From Spirosoma profusum (lineage in GTDB: Bacteria > Bacteroidota > Bacteroidia > Cytophagales > Spirosomataceae), in contig NZ_JACWZY010000025.1 in assembly GCF_014699005.1 (NCBI RefSeq), positions 62,001 to 126,000 on the forward strand: a DNA stretch of 64,000 bases. The letters are read 5' to 3'. Numbering within the stretch: position 1 is the stretch's first letter; every line of letters starts with the position of its first letter. Shown in pieces: positions 18,148 to 28,059 of the stretch. The notes under the pieces were generated by a model, which was given only the letters and a program-made list of their open reading frames with translations, made no database searches and was not told the DNA's origin. The translations under genes and the position numbers were made by a program.

Positions 18148-20721
18148 ATGGCACAACCGACTACCCCTCCTCGGCAGAACACAATCCGTCGACCTGTTGA
18201 ACGTAACGAACCCCGTGCCCCACGGCCAAAGCCATCGGCCAGCCGAACGAAAGCGCCTTCTTTTAATTGGGGTGCTGCTCTCGACCGTTGGTTCACCGAC
18301 CAGCGTTCTACATTGACCCTCGGGGTCTTAACGATGGCCGTGGCTATCGGACTGCTGTTTGCGTTTGTTTCGTACCTGTTTAATGGTACCGCCGACCAGA
18401 GTGTGGTTGGCGCTGCTCTTTCCGAACCATTGACCGAAACCGCCCACGAAACCCGTAACTGGGCCGGCGTGGTAGGGGCGTATATTGCGCACGTATTTGT
18501 GTTTCGATGGTTTGGCATTGGAGCGCTGGCCTTTCCGATCATTGTTTTTCTGGCGGGCTATAAACTCACCTTTCGGCGTGAATTGTTACCGCTGAGTCGC
18601 ACTACTACGTTACTTCTGTTCATGGCCTTCTGGACGAGCCTCATGCTGGGGTACATTGTGCTGGTAAGTAACTCAGCGCAAACGGCCAGCGTATGGTGCG
18701 GAGGTCTGGGCTATGAAACCAACGTAGCACTGTATGGGCTGATTGGCTGGGGGAACCTGGCTTTCATTGCTTTTCTGCTTTTCGTCTTCGTCGTTTATTT
18801 TGTAGATATACGGACGATCCAATTGCCCAATCTTTCGTTGCCATCTCGCCCTCGTCCGGTACGTTCATCGGCGAATCCTTTGCAGACGTACGACGAAAGC
18901 GAGTATGAGGATGACGAGGAAGAGGAATTTACTGCGGACGAACCACGTAATAACGTTCGTGCTACACCAACATATCAGGACACTCCATACACGAATGGCA
19001 CGAGCACACCCGATGCGAACGTAGCAGAACAACCGGCTTCGATGGCGGAAAATGTGGCTAAAACGACTGGTGTTACGTTCTCGATAAAAAACCGGGATGC
19101 TGTGGCCGACGATCCGGTTGTTGACGAAGAACAGGGTGCTACGCCGTCGCCTACGTTTGAGCCTGATCCGTTCGAGGATGATGACTTGGTGGCGCTTCAC
19201 GGTCTTTATGACCCAACTAGCGAATTATCCCAATACCAATACCCGACGAATGAACTGCTGACCGACTATCAGAATAGCCGAAAAGCGCAGGTTTCTGACG
19301 ATGAACTGACGGCGAATAAGGAACGTATCGAAAACACGCTACGTAACTTCGGCATCGAAATCGACTCCATTCAGGCGTCAATTGGTCCGACTGTTACGTT
19401 GTACGAAATCGTACCGGCCAAAGGCGTCCGTATTTCCAAAATCAAGAGTCTGGAAGATGACATTGCCCTGAGTCTTTCGGCCCTTGGCATTCGGATTATT
19501 GCCCCGATGCCTGGGATGGGAACCATTGGGATTGAAGTGCCCAACAAAAACCGCGAAATGGTGTCGATGCGGTCGGTGATTACGAGCGATATCTTCAGTA
19601 ACAGCAAATTCGACCTTCCCATAGTACTGGGGAAAACCATTTCGAACGAAATATACGTAGCAGATCTGGCTAAAATGCCGCACTTGCTCATGGCGGGGGC
19701 AACTGGTCAGGGAAAATCGGTTGGGTTGAACGTACTACTTACGTCGTTGATTTACAGAAAGCATCCGTCGCAATTGAAACTGGTGCTGGTCGACCCAAAA
19801 AAGGTGGAATTGACCCTGTTCAACAAATTGGAACGTCACTTTTTGGCGAAGTTGCCTGATTCAGAGGAGCCGATTATTACGGATACCAAAAAGGTGGTCA
19901 ATACGCTAAATTCGCTCTGTATAGAAATGGATCGGCGTTACGACCTGCTGAAAGATGCTGGTTGCCGAAACCTGAAAGAATACAATGCGAAGTTTGTAAA
20001 ACGCCGATTAAATCCTGAGAAAGGCCACCGGTTCTTACCCTACATCGTCTTGATTGTCGATGAGTTGGCCGACCTGATGATGACCGCTGGAAAAGAAGTA
20101 GAGCAACCCATCGCCCGATTGGCTCAGTTGGCCCGTGCTATTGGTATTCACCTGGTTGTAGCTACGCAGCGGCCTTCTGTGAACGTAATCACCGGCTTGA
20201 TTAAGGCGAACTTCCCGGCGCGGCTGTCGTTTAAAGTAACGTCTAAAATTGATTCCCGAACCATTCTCGACACAGGCGGAGCTGAACAACTGGTCGGTAT
20301 GGGCGATATGCTTTTATCGTCGAATTCCGAGATCATTCGCTTGCAATGTCCCTTTGTCGATACAAATGAAATTGAGGAAATCTGCGAATACGTAGGTAAT
20401 CAGCGCGGCTATGACGAAGCCTACGCCCTGCCCGAATTTGTAGGTGACGATGGCGGACAAAGCGACGATAAAGATGTTGATCTCGGCAACCGCGACCCGA
20501 TGTTCGACGAAGCCGCCCGCCTTATTGTGATTCACCAGCAGGGTAGTACGTCGCTGATTCAGCGTAAACTCAAACTGGGCTATAACCGCGCCGGTCGCCT
20601 GGTCGACCAGTTAGAGGCTGCCAAGATTGTAGGTCCGTTTGAGGGCAGCAAGGCCCGCGACGTACTGGTGCAGGATTTACAAATGCTGGAAGAATTGCTG
20701 AAACGTTTGAAAGGCGAGTAG
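18148..20721 (+). CDS. ftsK: DNA translocase FtsK/SpoIIIE
   Basis: An 857-residue divisome-anchored motor that pumps the chromosome terminus through the septum. After a basic N-terminal tail come four to five membrane helices (about 55-225) and an acidic, disordered linker (about 230-360, with runs of Asp and Glu). The motor follows, with Walker A GATGQGKS at 517-524, Walker B near LIVDELADLMM, and FtsK signature ATQRPSVNVITGLIKANFP. The C-terminal gamma winged helix (from about 790, EAARLIVIHQQGSTSLIQR) reads polar DNA guide sequences. lolA follows 105 bp downstream, the same order as in E. coli. I count about 20 ACGTA/TACGT words in the gene, where about five are expected. Confidence 0.95.
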   Translation: MAQPTTPPRQNTIRRPVERNEPRAPRPKPSASRTKAPSFNWGAALDRWFTDQRSTLTLGVLTMAVAIGLLFAFVSYLFNGTADQSVVGAALSEPLTETAHETRNWAGVVGAYIAHVFVFRWFGIGALAFPIIVFLAGYKLTFRRELLPLSRTTTLLLFMAFWTSLMLGYIVLVSNSAQTASVWCGGLGYETNVALYGLIGWGNLAFIAFLLFVFVVYFVDIRTIQLPNLSLPSRPRPVRSSANPLQTYDESEYEDDEEEEFTADEPRNNVRATPTYQDTPYTNGTSTPDANVAEQPASMAENVAKTTGVTFSIKNRDAVADDPVVDEEQGATPSPTFEPDPFEDDDLVALHGLYDPTSELSQYQYPTNELLTDYQNSRKAQVSDDELTANKERIENTLRNFGIEIDSIQASIGPTVTLYEIVPAKGVRISKIKSLEDDIALSLSALGIRIIAPMPGMGTIGIEVPNKNREMVSMRSVITSDIFSNSKFDLPIVLGKTISNEIYVADLAKMPHLLMAGATGQGKSVGLNVLLTSLIYRKHPSQLKLVLVDPKKVELTLFNKLERHFLAKLPDSEEPIITDTKKVVNTLNSLCIEMDRRYDLLKDAGCRNLKEYNAKFVKRRLNPEKGHRFLPYIVLIVDELADLMMTAGKEVEQPIARLAQLARAIGIHLVVATQRPSVNVITGLIKANFPARLSFKVTSKIDSRTILDTGGAEQLVGMGDMLLSSNSEIIRLQCPFVDTNEIEEICEYVGNQRGYDEAYALPEFVGDDGGQSDDKDVDLGNRDPMFDEAARLIVIHQQGSTSLIQRKLKLGYNRAGRLVDQLEAAKIVGPFEGSKARDVLVQDLQMLEELLKRLKGE

Positions 20722-20826
20722 AAGCTTTATTCCGCTACGTAACATCATTAAACTTTTCCGATCATTTTTGGTCTTTGTATAGAGATAAAGCCAATTATTA
20801 TTAACCTGAATTGACGAGTAATTCCT

Positions 20827-21474
20827 ATGAGAATGAGAACAATAGCGTGCATATTGAGTTTGGCGTTCTGTTTAACGTTTCCTGCATTTGCCCAGAAAGA
20901 TAAACGTGCCCAGACCATTCTGGACGCCATGAGTAAGCAATATAAGTCGCTGAAGTCGTATCAGGCTTCGTTTACCTACGCCAGTGCAGGGGCTGGTACG
21001 AAGGAGTCTTATAAAGGTGATTTGACGGTAAAGGAAGAGAAATTCCGGTTGCTGCTGGGCGGGCAGGAAGTGTTTACCGATGGTAAGACGATGTATACCT
21101 ACATCAAAGAGTCGAACGAGGTAAATGTGCAGGATTTCGAAAAAGGCAGCACCAGCGAACTAAATCCAACCCAGATTTATACGATTTATAAGCGGGGGTT
21201 CGATTACAAGTTTCTGAGAGAACAGAAGCAGGACAGCCGTACAGTTGAGGTCATCGAGTTGACGCCTAACCGTCCTAAAAGCCCGATTGCTACCATCCAG
21301 ATTTCAGTCGACAAAGCCGATAAATCGGTTCGTAACTGGCTGATTGTTAATAAAGATGGGAAACGTACTACGTATACCATCACCAAGTTTACGCCGAACG
21401 CCAACGTAACAGACGCTTATTTCGTTTTCGATAAAGCCAAATACCCCGGCGTCGAAGTAGTAGACTTACGATAG
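20827..21474 (+). CDS. lolA: Outer-membrane lipoprotein carrier LolA family protein
   Basis: A 215-residue periplasmic protein with signal peptide (cleavage after FPAFAQ). The mature part matches the LolA/LppX half-barrel that shields lipoprotein acyl chains in transit from the inner to the outer membrane: KSYQASFTYAS at the start, EEKFRLLLGGQEVFTDGKTMYTY in the middle, and IQISVDKADKSVRNWLIVNKDGK near the end. Its place directly after ftsK is conserved across distant phyla and supports the call. ATG 20833 is an alternative start. The gene ends on a strong terminator. Confidence 0.85.
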   Translation: MRMRTIACILSLAFCLTFPAFAQKDKRAQTILDAMSKQYKSLKSYQASFTYASAGAGTKESYKGDLTVKEEKFRLLLGGQEVFTDGKTMYTYIKESNEVNVQDFEKGSTSELNPTQIYTIYKRGFDYKFLREQKQDSRTVEVIELTPNRPKSPIATIQISVDKADKSVRNWLIVNKDGKRTTYTITKFTPNANVTDAYFVFDKAKYPGVEVVDLR

Positions 21475-21533
21475 TCGATAGTCAGTGGCCGCCAATGTCA
21501 TAAACTGGCGGCTACTGATTATCGACTTTTTTT
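21474..21533. terminator. Strong bidirectional terminator between lolA and upp
   Basis: Arms 21474-21494 and 21506-21526, 21 bp with two mismatches, begin in the lolA stop codon and are followed by seven T residues that run into the stop of the convergent upp gene. This is a classical intrinsic terminator for lolA and may also act on upp. Confidence 0.8.
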
Positions 21534-22179
21534 ACACTTTCTCCCCAAAGGCTAAATCGCCCGAATCGCCGAGGCCGGGAACGATGTAGAAATGCTCGTT
21601 CAGGTGGTCATCGATAGCCCCTAACCATAGGTGGCACTGAGGCAACCGTTGCTGAACGTACTGAACGCCTTCAGGACTGGCGATGATGGATGCAATGTGT
21701 GTTTGCGCCGGAATTCCGTAACGTAGCAGCGCGTGATAAACTTTTTCGAGGGAGCGGCCCGTAGCCAGCATAGGATCGCAAAGAATCAGTACTTTTCCAC
21801 TTAAATCGGGGCTAACAATATAGTCCATCGCAATTTCGAAGCTTTCGGTGTCGTTAGCTGGGTAGCCCCGGTAGGCTCCGGCGAAGGCATTTTCGGCCTG
21901 GTCGAAATAATTGGCGAATCCCTGGTGGAACGGCAGACCCGCCCGCAGAATGGTCGCTAAAACCGGCTGCTGACGTAGTATCTGCGTTTGCGCCGTACCA
22001 AGGGGCGTTTGCACAGAGGTTGTCTGATACGATAGCTTTTTCGAGATTTCGTAAGCCATCAGCTCGCCAAGCCGTTCCAGATTCCGGCGAAATCGTAACC
22101 GGTCCTGTTGAATGGAAACATCACGGAGTTCGGCGATAAACTGGTTGGCCAAAGAAGACTGCTGCGCAAAAACAAACAT
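21532..22179 (-). CDS. upp: Uracil phosphoribosyltransferase
   Basis: A 215-residue salvage enzyme converting uracil and PRPP to UMP. The PRPP-binding motif LILCDPMLATGRS (about 130-142) and the C-terminal uracil-binding block VPGLGDSGDLAFG are both clear. RAGLPFHQGF matches the conserved RAG substrate loop. Length fits bacterial Upp. Cytoplasmic. It converges on lolA with the terminator overlapping the last codons. Its start lies about 130 bp from the divergent RemB-like gene. Confidence 0.92.
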   Translation of the reverse strand: MFVFAQQSSLANQFIAELRDVSIQQDRLRFRRNLERLGELMAYEISKKLSYQTTSVQTPLGTAQTQILRQQPVLATILRAGLPFHQGFANYFDQAENAFAGAYRGYPANDTESFEIAMDYIVSPDLSGKVLILCDPMLATGRSLEKVYHALLRYGIPAQTHIASIIASPEGVQYVQQRLPQCHLWLGAIDDHLNEHFYIVPGLGDSGDLAFGEKV

Positions 22180-22306
22180 AGGTTGTTGGAGACTTTAGCC
22201 CTAAATTAGCCGCAAGGTTGGCGTATATCCAAACCAATTCTTTAATTTAACGGCTCATACAGCCCATTGAGTGATCGAACGAAGCGCAGCGGGTTCGAGA
22301 AACGTA

Positions 22307-24103
22307 ATGTACATGCGTAGCAACGTTTATCTTTTCTGGTTACTTTTTCTTTCGTTATCTGCTCGGGCGCAAAGCCCATTTGTGCCGCTCAACGCTGATT
22401 ATTATCACCTGATTGATCGGCTCGAAATCCACCAGAATAAGTGGGCCGATAGCTTCCACAGCAGCGTAAAGCCTTATAATCGGCAAAGTGTGATTCAACT
22501 GGTCGATAGTTTAACGGCGCATCCTGGTCGCGGATTTTCGAATACCGATTACTTCAATTTCGATTACCTACGTAACGATAGTTGGGAGTGGGTAACACGT
22601 ACTGATTCCATTGACCGCCTTGACCCATTTACCCGGCATCTGGCTATCCAGAATTCTCCCGGCGACAGCCCCCAGCCTGTTCTTAAACATTTCTACCATA
22701 AGAAGGCGGATGCTTATAGTCTTCAAACGCCTGACCTTGACTTACATGTCAACCCGGTTGTGTATGTCGGTTTTGGCGCCGAAGCGTATTTAAACCCAAA
22801 TGCCACGCCATCCAGCGAGCGTAGATTCCTTTTTACCAATACCCGGGGGCTGGAGGTTCGGGGTACCATTAGCGGCAAACTCGGATTCTATACATTTTTT
22901 ACGGATACTCAGGCGTCATATCCTGAATACGTGCAGCGCTATGGTGACATTTACAGCAGCCGTTTCAATGGCGCAGAAGGGGCGGCTCCCGGCGAGAGTT
23001 TCATTAAAAAATTTCGTACCAATGGTGTCGATTACCTATCAGCACGTGGCTACATTACGTTCGATGCGCTCAAAATCATAAACGTACAATTTGGGCACGA
23101 CCGTAATTTCTTTGGAAACGGCTTTCGCTCGCTACTTTTATCGGATAACAGTCCACCAGCGCTGTTCATGAAATTTACGACGCGCCTGGGCAAGCGAATT
23201 CAGTATACGAACCTGTATTCTCAGTTGCAGAATACCCAAGCTCAGCCCACTGACAAGGCAGACAAGCTTATTCCGCCGAAATTTACGGCTATGCACCACC
23301 TGAGTATCAATTTGAACGATCACATGAATTTGGGGGTGTTTGAGGCAGAAGTCTTTAGTCGCGACCGGGTTGATTTGAGCTATCTAAACCCAATTATTCT
23401 GTATCGTTACGTCGAGTCGAGTCAGGGAAGCGCCGATAATGCCTTTGTCGGCATTGATTTCAAGGCCAATTTCCTGTCGCAGTTTCTGGTCTACACGCAG
23501 TTTATGCTCGATGAATTCCGACTTCGGCAACTGCTGGATGGCAAAGGAGACTGGACTAACAAATTCGCGTTCCAGCTCGGTGGTAAATACATCGATGCGT
23601 TTAACGTACCAAACCTCGATTTGCAACTAGAAATGAATCTGGCGCGGCCTTATACGTATTCGCACGAACGGTCGGCAACGGTTAGCGCCGGGCAAACCAA
23701 CTACGCGCACTACAGCCAGCCGCTGGCTCATCCGCTGGGAGCCAATTTCATCGAAGGGCTGGGCATAGTACGTTATCAGCAGAAAAAACTCTCGGCAAAC
23801 GGCATTTTCGGTCTCATGATGTACGGCGCTGACACCGCTCCAGATCGCAACTACGGTGGTAATATTCTGCAAGATTACAATAGCCGTATTCGGAATGAAG
23901 GCAACTTTATTGGTCAGGGACGTAAAACTATTGTAACGACGGCTGATTTGCGGGCGTCGTACATGCTCCGGCACAACATATTCCTGGAAGGCCGTTATCT
24001 GTATCGATTCCAGAGCAGCCAGAACATTCAGGATAACTACACCGACCACGTACTGAGTTTCGCGCTACGTTGGAATTTACCCTACCGGAACCTGGTCTTT
24101 TAA
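22307..24103 (+). CDS. RemB/Wzi-like outer-membrane beta-barrel protein
   Basis: Start at ATG 22307 (598 residues; 22313 is a close alternative), beginning a signal peptide that ends SLSARAQ. The following segment NADYYHLIDRLEI and the block FGHDRNFFGNGFRSLLLSDN (about 265-285) are typical of the RemB gliding-motility and Wzi capsule-assembly relatives of Bacteroidota. The rest alternates in a pattern fitting transmembrane beta strands, ending in a terminal aromatic (NLVF). It probably sits in the outer membrane and handles surface polysaccharide or adhesion. The GTG at 22271 would give an unlikely N-terminus. gmhA lies 78 bp downstream. Confidence 0.7.
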   Translation: MYMRSNVYLFWLLFLSLSARAQSPFVPLNADYYHLIDRLEIHQNKWADSFHSSVKPYNRQSVIQLVDSLTAHPGRGFSNTDYFNFDYLRNDSWEWVTRTDSIDRLDPFTRHLAIQNSPGDSPQPVLKHFYHKKADAYSLQTPDLDLHVNPVVYVGFGAEAYLNPNATPSSERRFLFTNTRGLEVRGTISGKLGFYTFFTDTQASYPEYVQRYGDIYSSRFNGAEGAAPGESFIKKFRTNGVDYLSARGYITFDALKIINVQFGHDRNFFGNGFRSLLLSDNSPPALFMKFTTRLGKRIQYTNLYSQLQNTQAQPTDKADKLIPPKFTAMHHLSINLNDHMNLGVFEAEVFSRDRVDLSYLNPIILYRYVESSQGSADNAFVGIDFKANFLSQFLVYTQFMLDEFRLRQLLDGKGDWTNKFAFQLGGKYIDAFNVPNLDLQLEMNLARPYTYSHERSATVSAGQTNYAHYSQPLAHPLGANFIEGLGIVRYQQKKLSANGIFGLMMYGADTAPDRNYGGNILQDYNSRIRNEGNFIGQGRKTIVTTADLRASYMLRHNIFLEGRYLYRFQSSQNIQDNYTDHVLSFALRWNLPYRNLVF

Positions 24104-24181
24104 GAGTAGGATTAAGGTTGTAAAGTTCGGTATTGGCACAACTTTATAACTTTACAGCCCAATAACTTTAGAACTCCATTA

Positions 24182-24754
24182 ATGCTTGATATCATACGTA
24201 ACGAATTGACTGAGGCCCAGTCGGTTCTGGATAATTTTCTACGTAACGAAGATCATCTGCGGGCCATTGAACAGGCCGCTACGTTGATGGCCGATGCGCT
24301 CAAAGAAGGCAAAAAAATTATTTCCTGTGGTAATGGTGGTTCCCACTGCGACGCCATGCATTTTGCCGAAGAGCTTTCCGGTCGTTACCGCGACAATCGC
24401 CGTTCGCTGGCTGCAATCGCCATTTCAGACGTTAGTCATTTGTCGTGTGTAGGCAACGATTATGGATATGAATTTGTGTTTTCGCGATTCATCGAAGGTT
24501 TGGGTAACGAAGGCGACGTATTGCTGGGTTTAAGCACGAGTGGTAACTCAGCTAACGTAATACGTGCCGTTGAGGCTGCTCGCGAAAAGGGCATGAAAGT
24601 TGTTTTGCTGACGGGTAAAGATGGCGGTAAACTGGCTGATAAAGCCGACGTAGAGATTCGGGTGCCGCACTTTGGTTACGCAGACCGTATTCAGGAAATT
24701 CACATTAAGGTGATTCACCTGTTTATCCTGCTGATTGAGAAGCAGGTTATCTGA
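24182..24754 (+). CDS. gmhA: Sedoheptulose-7-phosphate isomerase
   Basis: A 190-residue SIS-domain enzyme converting sedoheptulose 7-phosphate to D-glycero-D-manno-heptose 7-phosphate, the first step to ADP-heptose for the LPS core and other glycans. SCGNGGSHCDAMHFAEE (about 49-65), LSTSGNSANVI (about 119-129) and VPHFGYADRIQEIHIKVIH at the C-terminus are the zinc and phosphate-sugar sites and resemble the enterobacterial enzyme strikingly closely. It follows the outer-membrane barrel, which fits an envelope-glycan role. The ACGTA/TACGT word is dense here (seven in 573 bp). Confidence 0.93.
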   Translation: MLDIIRNELTEAQSVLDNFLRNEDHLRAIEQAATLMADALKEGKKIISCGNGGSHCDAMHFAEELSGRYRDNRRSLAAIAISDVSHLSCVGNDYGYEFVFSRFIEGLGNEGDVLLGLSTSGNSANVIRAVEAAREKGMKVVLLTGKDGGKLADKADVEIRVPHFGYADRIQEIHIKVIHLFILLIEKQVI

Positions 24755-24779
24755 TTTTACCCCCATCCGGTGGATAAAA

Positions 24780-27122
24780 TCAGAACTGCTTCAGGTAAGA
24801 CAGCTTACCAATAACGTGTTGTTCCTGCTGGCGGTCAATGGCTCGTAAACTGCCGGGATACGAACCGTTGTTGTAAACAACGTAAAGAAACGAGAGCGGC
24901 TGAAACTCCCACGAAAGCCGAATGTTCCATACGTTCCTGTCGGTATACGTGTTACGTTGGAAAAAAGTAATGAGTTGTAAGCGGGGATTGACAGCCATGC
25001 GGCTTTCTACACTGTACAAAGCGATATTTCCCGTATAACCACCTACGTTCCGAAAACCATTGGTTTCGCCTGTGAGGGTAAATGAGGCATGGGGTAGAGG
25101 AGCCAGTATGAGCGAACCCCTACCATAATTCAAATAACCGTCGTAGTAGGGGCCAGTTTCCAGGTTTGTCTGAAAAGAGACTTTTTTCGACGGATCGGTA
25201 CTGAACATGGCAACGTAGCGTGTATAGTTATACTTGCCAGAAGCAATCTTTAACCCGAGCGGGCGATAATCTTCGTCGTCCAGACGTTGGAAATAAATAT
25301 TGGAAAATAGGCCAAGATAACCGCCGTTTTGAAACGCCAGCCAGATTGGGTTGAAACTGTATTGCGCTTCCTGCAAATAACCGGTTGAAGCTTTGTGATA
25401 AAATTCAGCGAAAGCGCCCGGCTCGAAATTACGTATCCATTTGGGCAACCAACCTGCCCGGTAAACCAAATACGCTCCCGGCGTAGTGGCCACTACGTCG
25501 CTACGTGACACAAAGCCCATTTCGGCATTAAATTGCCTGGTTACTAAAGAGTTCGTAAGCCACGCCACCAACTGATTGCTTTTGTACAGGAATTTGCTGT
25601 AACCCGCTAGACCTTGTTCCAGACCACCTGAGTTAAGTGAGCCGATCAGCATGGCGTTATAGGAAGTAGCCTGATTCAGCCGGAAAAACCCATCGATAGC
25701 AAACGTACCATTTCGATAGCCAGCGCTGGTGGCCGTCTGGTGTACATTTTTCATCGTAAACAAAGCCCCAATCCGGTTCTGTTTGCCAACATTTTCTACG
25801 TAGCGCCCCACAATAAAATCCGTAGTGGGGCTGTCGGAAAGCTCCCGTTGCCGGATGACCATACCGCCGTAATTCCGGTTTAGCGACCGATAAACGAACC
25901 GAGCCCCGGCATCAATGGGCACAGGAGCGCTGGTACCGTCGGGCAACGTTGCCAGACCGATGGTTCGGCTAAAAAACGGCTGAATAACCATGCTACCACC
26001 TTCTCCCGTCCCAAGATTACCGGACAGACCAGCACTGAATAAACTGGCATTTTCCAGAAAAAAAGCGCGTCGTTCGGGAAAAAGTACGGAAAGCCGCGTC
26101 AGATTATTGACCTGTCGGTCAACGTCAGCCTGTGCAAAATCGGTGTTGAACGTAAGGTCTAGAACGGTATTGGGGTTGATAGCCCATTTTAGGTCACCCC
26201 CAAATTTTAGTTTCGTGCTTGGCGTTCTGGTGGATTCTGAACCACTGTAACGGTCATCGCTGAGCAATACGTAGGGCTGAATCCGAATATTTGGCGAGGG
26301 TGGGGGAGGTTTTAAACCAGAAATCTGCCCGGCATATTCAACGCGGCTCGCTGTAAAGGCCCTGGGAAAAGGCGACCAGGCCGACAGCTCATTGGAGTAG
26401 CGACGATTCCGAAAAAAATTGATGCCCCATACCTGACTCGAATCAGCGGTACGGGCGTAACGTAGCGTTTGCCACGGAATCTGCATTTCTGCTACCCAAC
26501 CCGAATCAGTGCGGCTGGTACGTACTTTCCAAAGGCCATCCCAATCTTCGTCGTACAGCAAATCATCGAACGAAAGCAGATCACGTTGCGTGCTGTATGG
26601 GTTTGTGGCGAACGTCATTCCGTTTCGACGGTCGTTAAATCCATCGATAACTACGCCAAACTGATCGTGTGCTCTAAAATTAAAATCCCGTTTGAAATTA
26701 GGAGAACGTAGCGACCGCCGTCCAAGCGAATCGTGGTTAATGGCCGCTACGTAGAGAAAATTTCGGTTATATAGTACCCGGACTTGGGTGCCGAACGTAG
26801 CAGGTCGACCCTGCTGTGGATCGACTTGCGTAAACCCGCTAATGGGAATTGCCTGCTGCCAGTCGACCTCGTCTAAACGACCATCTATTTTAAGTTTCGT
26901 AGACGTAGCGTAAGCCTGAACCTGCTTACGTATCGTTGGAGGAGCGAAAATAACAGCCTGTGCACCTGTCTGTTGATTTTTTAGCGGCAAATTGGACGTA
27001 TCACGCCGAATTACGACGCTATCAGACTGGGCCGAATTAGGGACAGCCGGGTTCGTTTGAGCCAGTAAATAAAGTGGAAAGCAGACGAATAACCAGCCGA
27101 AACGAATACTATGGGGCAACAT
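24780..27122 (-). CDS. DUF5916 outer-membrane protein with N-terminal CBM9-like domain
   Basis: A 780-residue exported protein (signal ending FPLYLLAQ). Residues about 70-270 resemble a CBM9-type sandwich (KIDGRLDEVDWQQA, VRVLYNRNFLYVAAINHD, WVAEMQIPWQTLRY). From about 280 the sequence is a large barrel-like domain with repeated amphipathic strands (LDLTFNTDFAQADVDRQ, then SVLFPERRAFFLEN, the DUF5916 hallmark). It is probably an outer-membrane protein with a surface-binding module. Family function is not established. It converges on gmhA with 25 bp between ends. Confidence 0.8.
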   Translation of the reverse strand: MLPHSIRFGWLFVCFPLYLLAQTNPAVPNSAQSDSVVIRRDTSNLPLKNQQTGAQAVIFAPPTIRKQVQAYATSTKLKIDGRLDEVDWQQAIPISGFTQVDPQQGRPATFGTQVRVLYNRNFLYVAAINHDSLGRRSLRSPNFKRDFNFRAHDQFGVVIDGFNDRRNGMTFATNPYSTQRDLLSFDDLLYDEDWDGLWKVRTSRTDSGWVAEMQIPWQTLRYARTADSSQVWGINFFRNRRYSNELSAWSPFPRAFTASRVEYAGQISGLKPPPPSPNIRIQPYVLLSDDRYSGSESTRTPSTKLKFGGDLKWAINPNTVLDLTFNTDFAQADVDRQVNNLTRLSVLFPERRAFFLENASLFSAGLSGNLGTGEGGSMVIQPFFSRTIGLATLPDGTSAPVPIDAGARFVYRSLNRNYGGMVIRQRELSDSPTTDFIVGRYVENVGKQNRIGALFTMKNVHQTATSAGYRNGTFAIDGFFRLNQATSYNAMLIGSLNSGGLEQGLAGYSKFLYKSNQLVAWLTNSLVTRQFNAEMGFVSRSDVVATTPGAYLVYRAGWLPKWIRNFEPGAFAEFYHKASTGYLQEAQYSFNPIWLAFQNGGYLGLFSNIYFQRLDDEDYRPLGLKIASGKYNYTRYVAMFSTDPSKKVSFQTNLETGPYYDGYLNYGRGSLILAPLPHASFTLTGETNGFRNVGGYTGNIALYSVESRMAVNPRLQLITFFQRNTYTDRNVWNIRLSWEFQPLSFLYVVYNNGSYPGSLRAIDRQQEQHVIGKLSYLKQF

Positions 27123-27236
27123 GGATGGTGGATTTAACCGCCAAAATAGCTATTCAACCCGGCTTTGAAGCCGAATTTTTGTTAAACGGCCCGAAAAGAC
27201 GTTTACTGGTAAGCCGTCGGGAACGTAACGTAATGA

Positions 27237-28055
27237 TTAATAATCTCCGCCAGCACCTCCGCCCCCGAAACTACCGCCCCCAAATCCGCTGAAGCCGCCC
27301 CCACTGTCTCCTCCGCCACTACTCCAGCCTCCTCCGCTCGAATTACCCCAGCCTGAGAAGGTCGATGTTGGAAAGAAAATCGGCCCCCAACCTCCGCCAC
27401 GATTGCGGTTGTTGCGGCCACCACCACCACGATTTCGTCGGGAAATGATAAAGATGATAATGATGAAGATAATCAGGAAAATAACGAATGCACCAATGCC
27501 CTCTTCGCTACCTCCCGTATCGGGTTCACTCTGGTATTCGCCACGGGCGCGTTGAATGATTTCGGTAGTAGCTTCGTCTAAGCCCTGATAGTATTTTTCC
27601 TGTTTAAACGCAGGGGCCAACGTATTGCTGATGATACGTTTAGCGATGGCATCAGGAATAGCGCCTTCCAGACCGTAGCCAGGCGCAATGTAGATTTTTC
27701 GGGTATTTGGCGCCCAAACCAGCACCAGTCCGTTGTTTTTGCCCTGCTGCCCAACACCCCACTTTCGACCAAGTTGAAAAGCGAAATCGCCAATCGGATA
27801 AGGTTCGATTGTTTTAACGATAGCAATAACAATCTGGGTAGATGTCGAATCATTGTAGGTGCGTAATTTCCGTTCCAGTTGCGTTTGTTCGCTCTGGCTC
27901 AGCATACCCACATAATCGTTGACCAGTCTAGGCGGATTTGGTTTTTGGGGAATAACATCGTCCGCCGTTTCCTGCGCCTGTAAAGACAGTGGGATCACCG
28001 CCAGAAACAGGAATAAACCAATACGTAGTAAGTTGATTAACTGAGGTATTTTCAC
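27237..28055 (-). CDS. TPM-domain protein (YgcG-like) with C-terminal membrane helix and Gly-rich tail
   Basis: I choose the GTG at 28055 (272 residues), 4 bp after the stop of the upstream gene, because it starts a compact signal peptide (KIPQLINLLRIGLFLFLA...QAQ); the ATG at 28103 would overlap the upstream gene by 44 bp. The TPM domain spans about 35-170 (NDYVGMLSQSEQTQLERKL, NNGLVLVWAPNTRKIYI, GYGLEGAIPDAIAKRII). A single membrane helix lies at about 180-205, then a long Gly/Ser/Trp-rich tail. TPM proteins with such tails typically accompany LemA, as here. Biochemical role unknown; some relatives bind metal or act in envelope stress. Confidence 0.82.
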   Translation of the reverse strand: MKIPQLINLLRIGLFLFLAVIPLSLQAQETADDVIPQKPNPPRLVNDYVGMLSQSEQTQLERKLRTYNDSTSTQIVIAIVKTIEPYPIGDFAFQLGRKWGVGQQGKNNGLVLVWAPNTRKIYIAPGYGLEGAIPDAIAKRIISNTLAPAFKQEKYYQGLDEATTEIIQRARGEYQSEPDTGGSEEGIGAFVIFLIIFIIIIFIISRRNRGGGGRNNRNRGGGWGPIFFPTSTFSGWGNSSGGGWSSGGGDSGGGFSGFGGGSFGGGGAGGDY

Positions 28056-28059
28056 GGCT

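Noticed and set aside
24111..24160. Hairpin-like GGTTGTAAAGTT/AACTTTACAGCC between the barrel gene and gmhA as a terminator
   Set aside because: Arms are short with a mismatch and no T-tract; kept only as a weak relative of the repeat at 28498.
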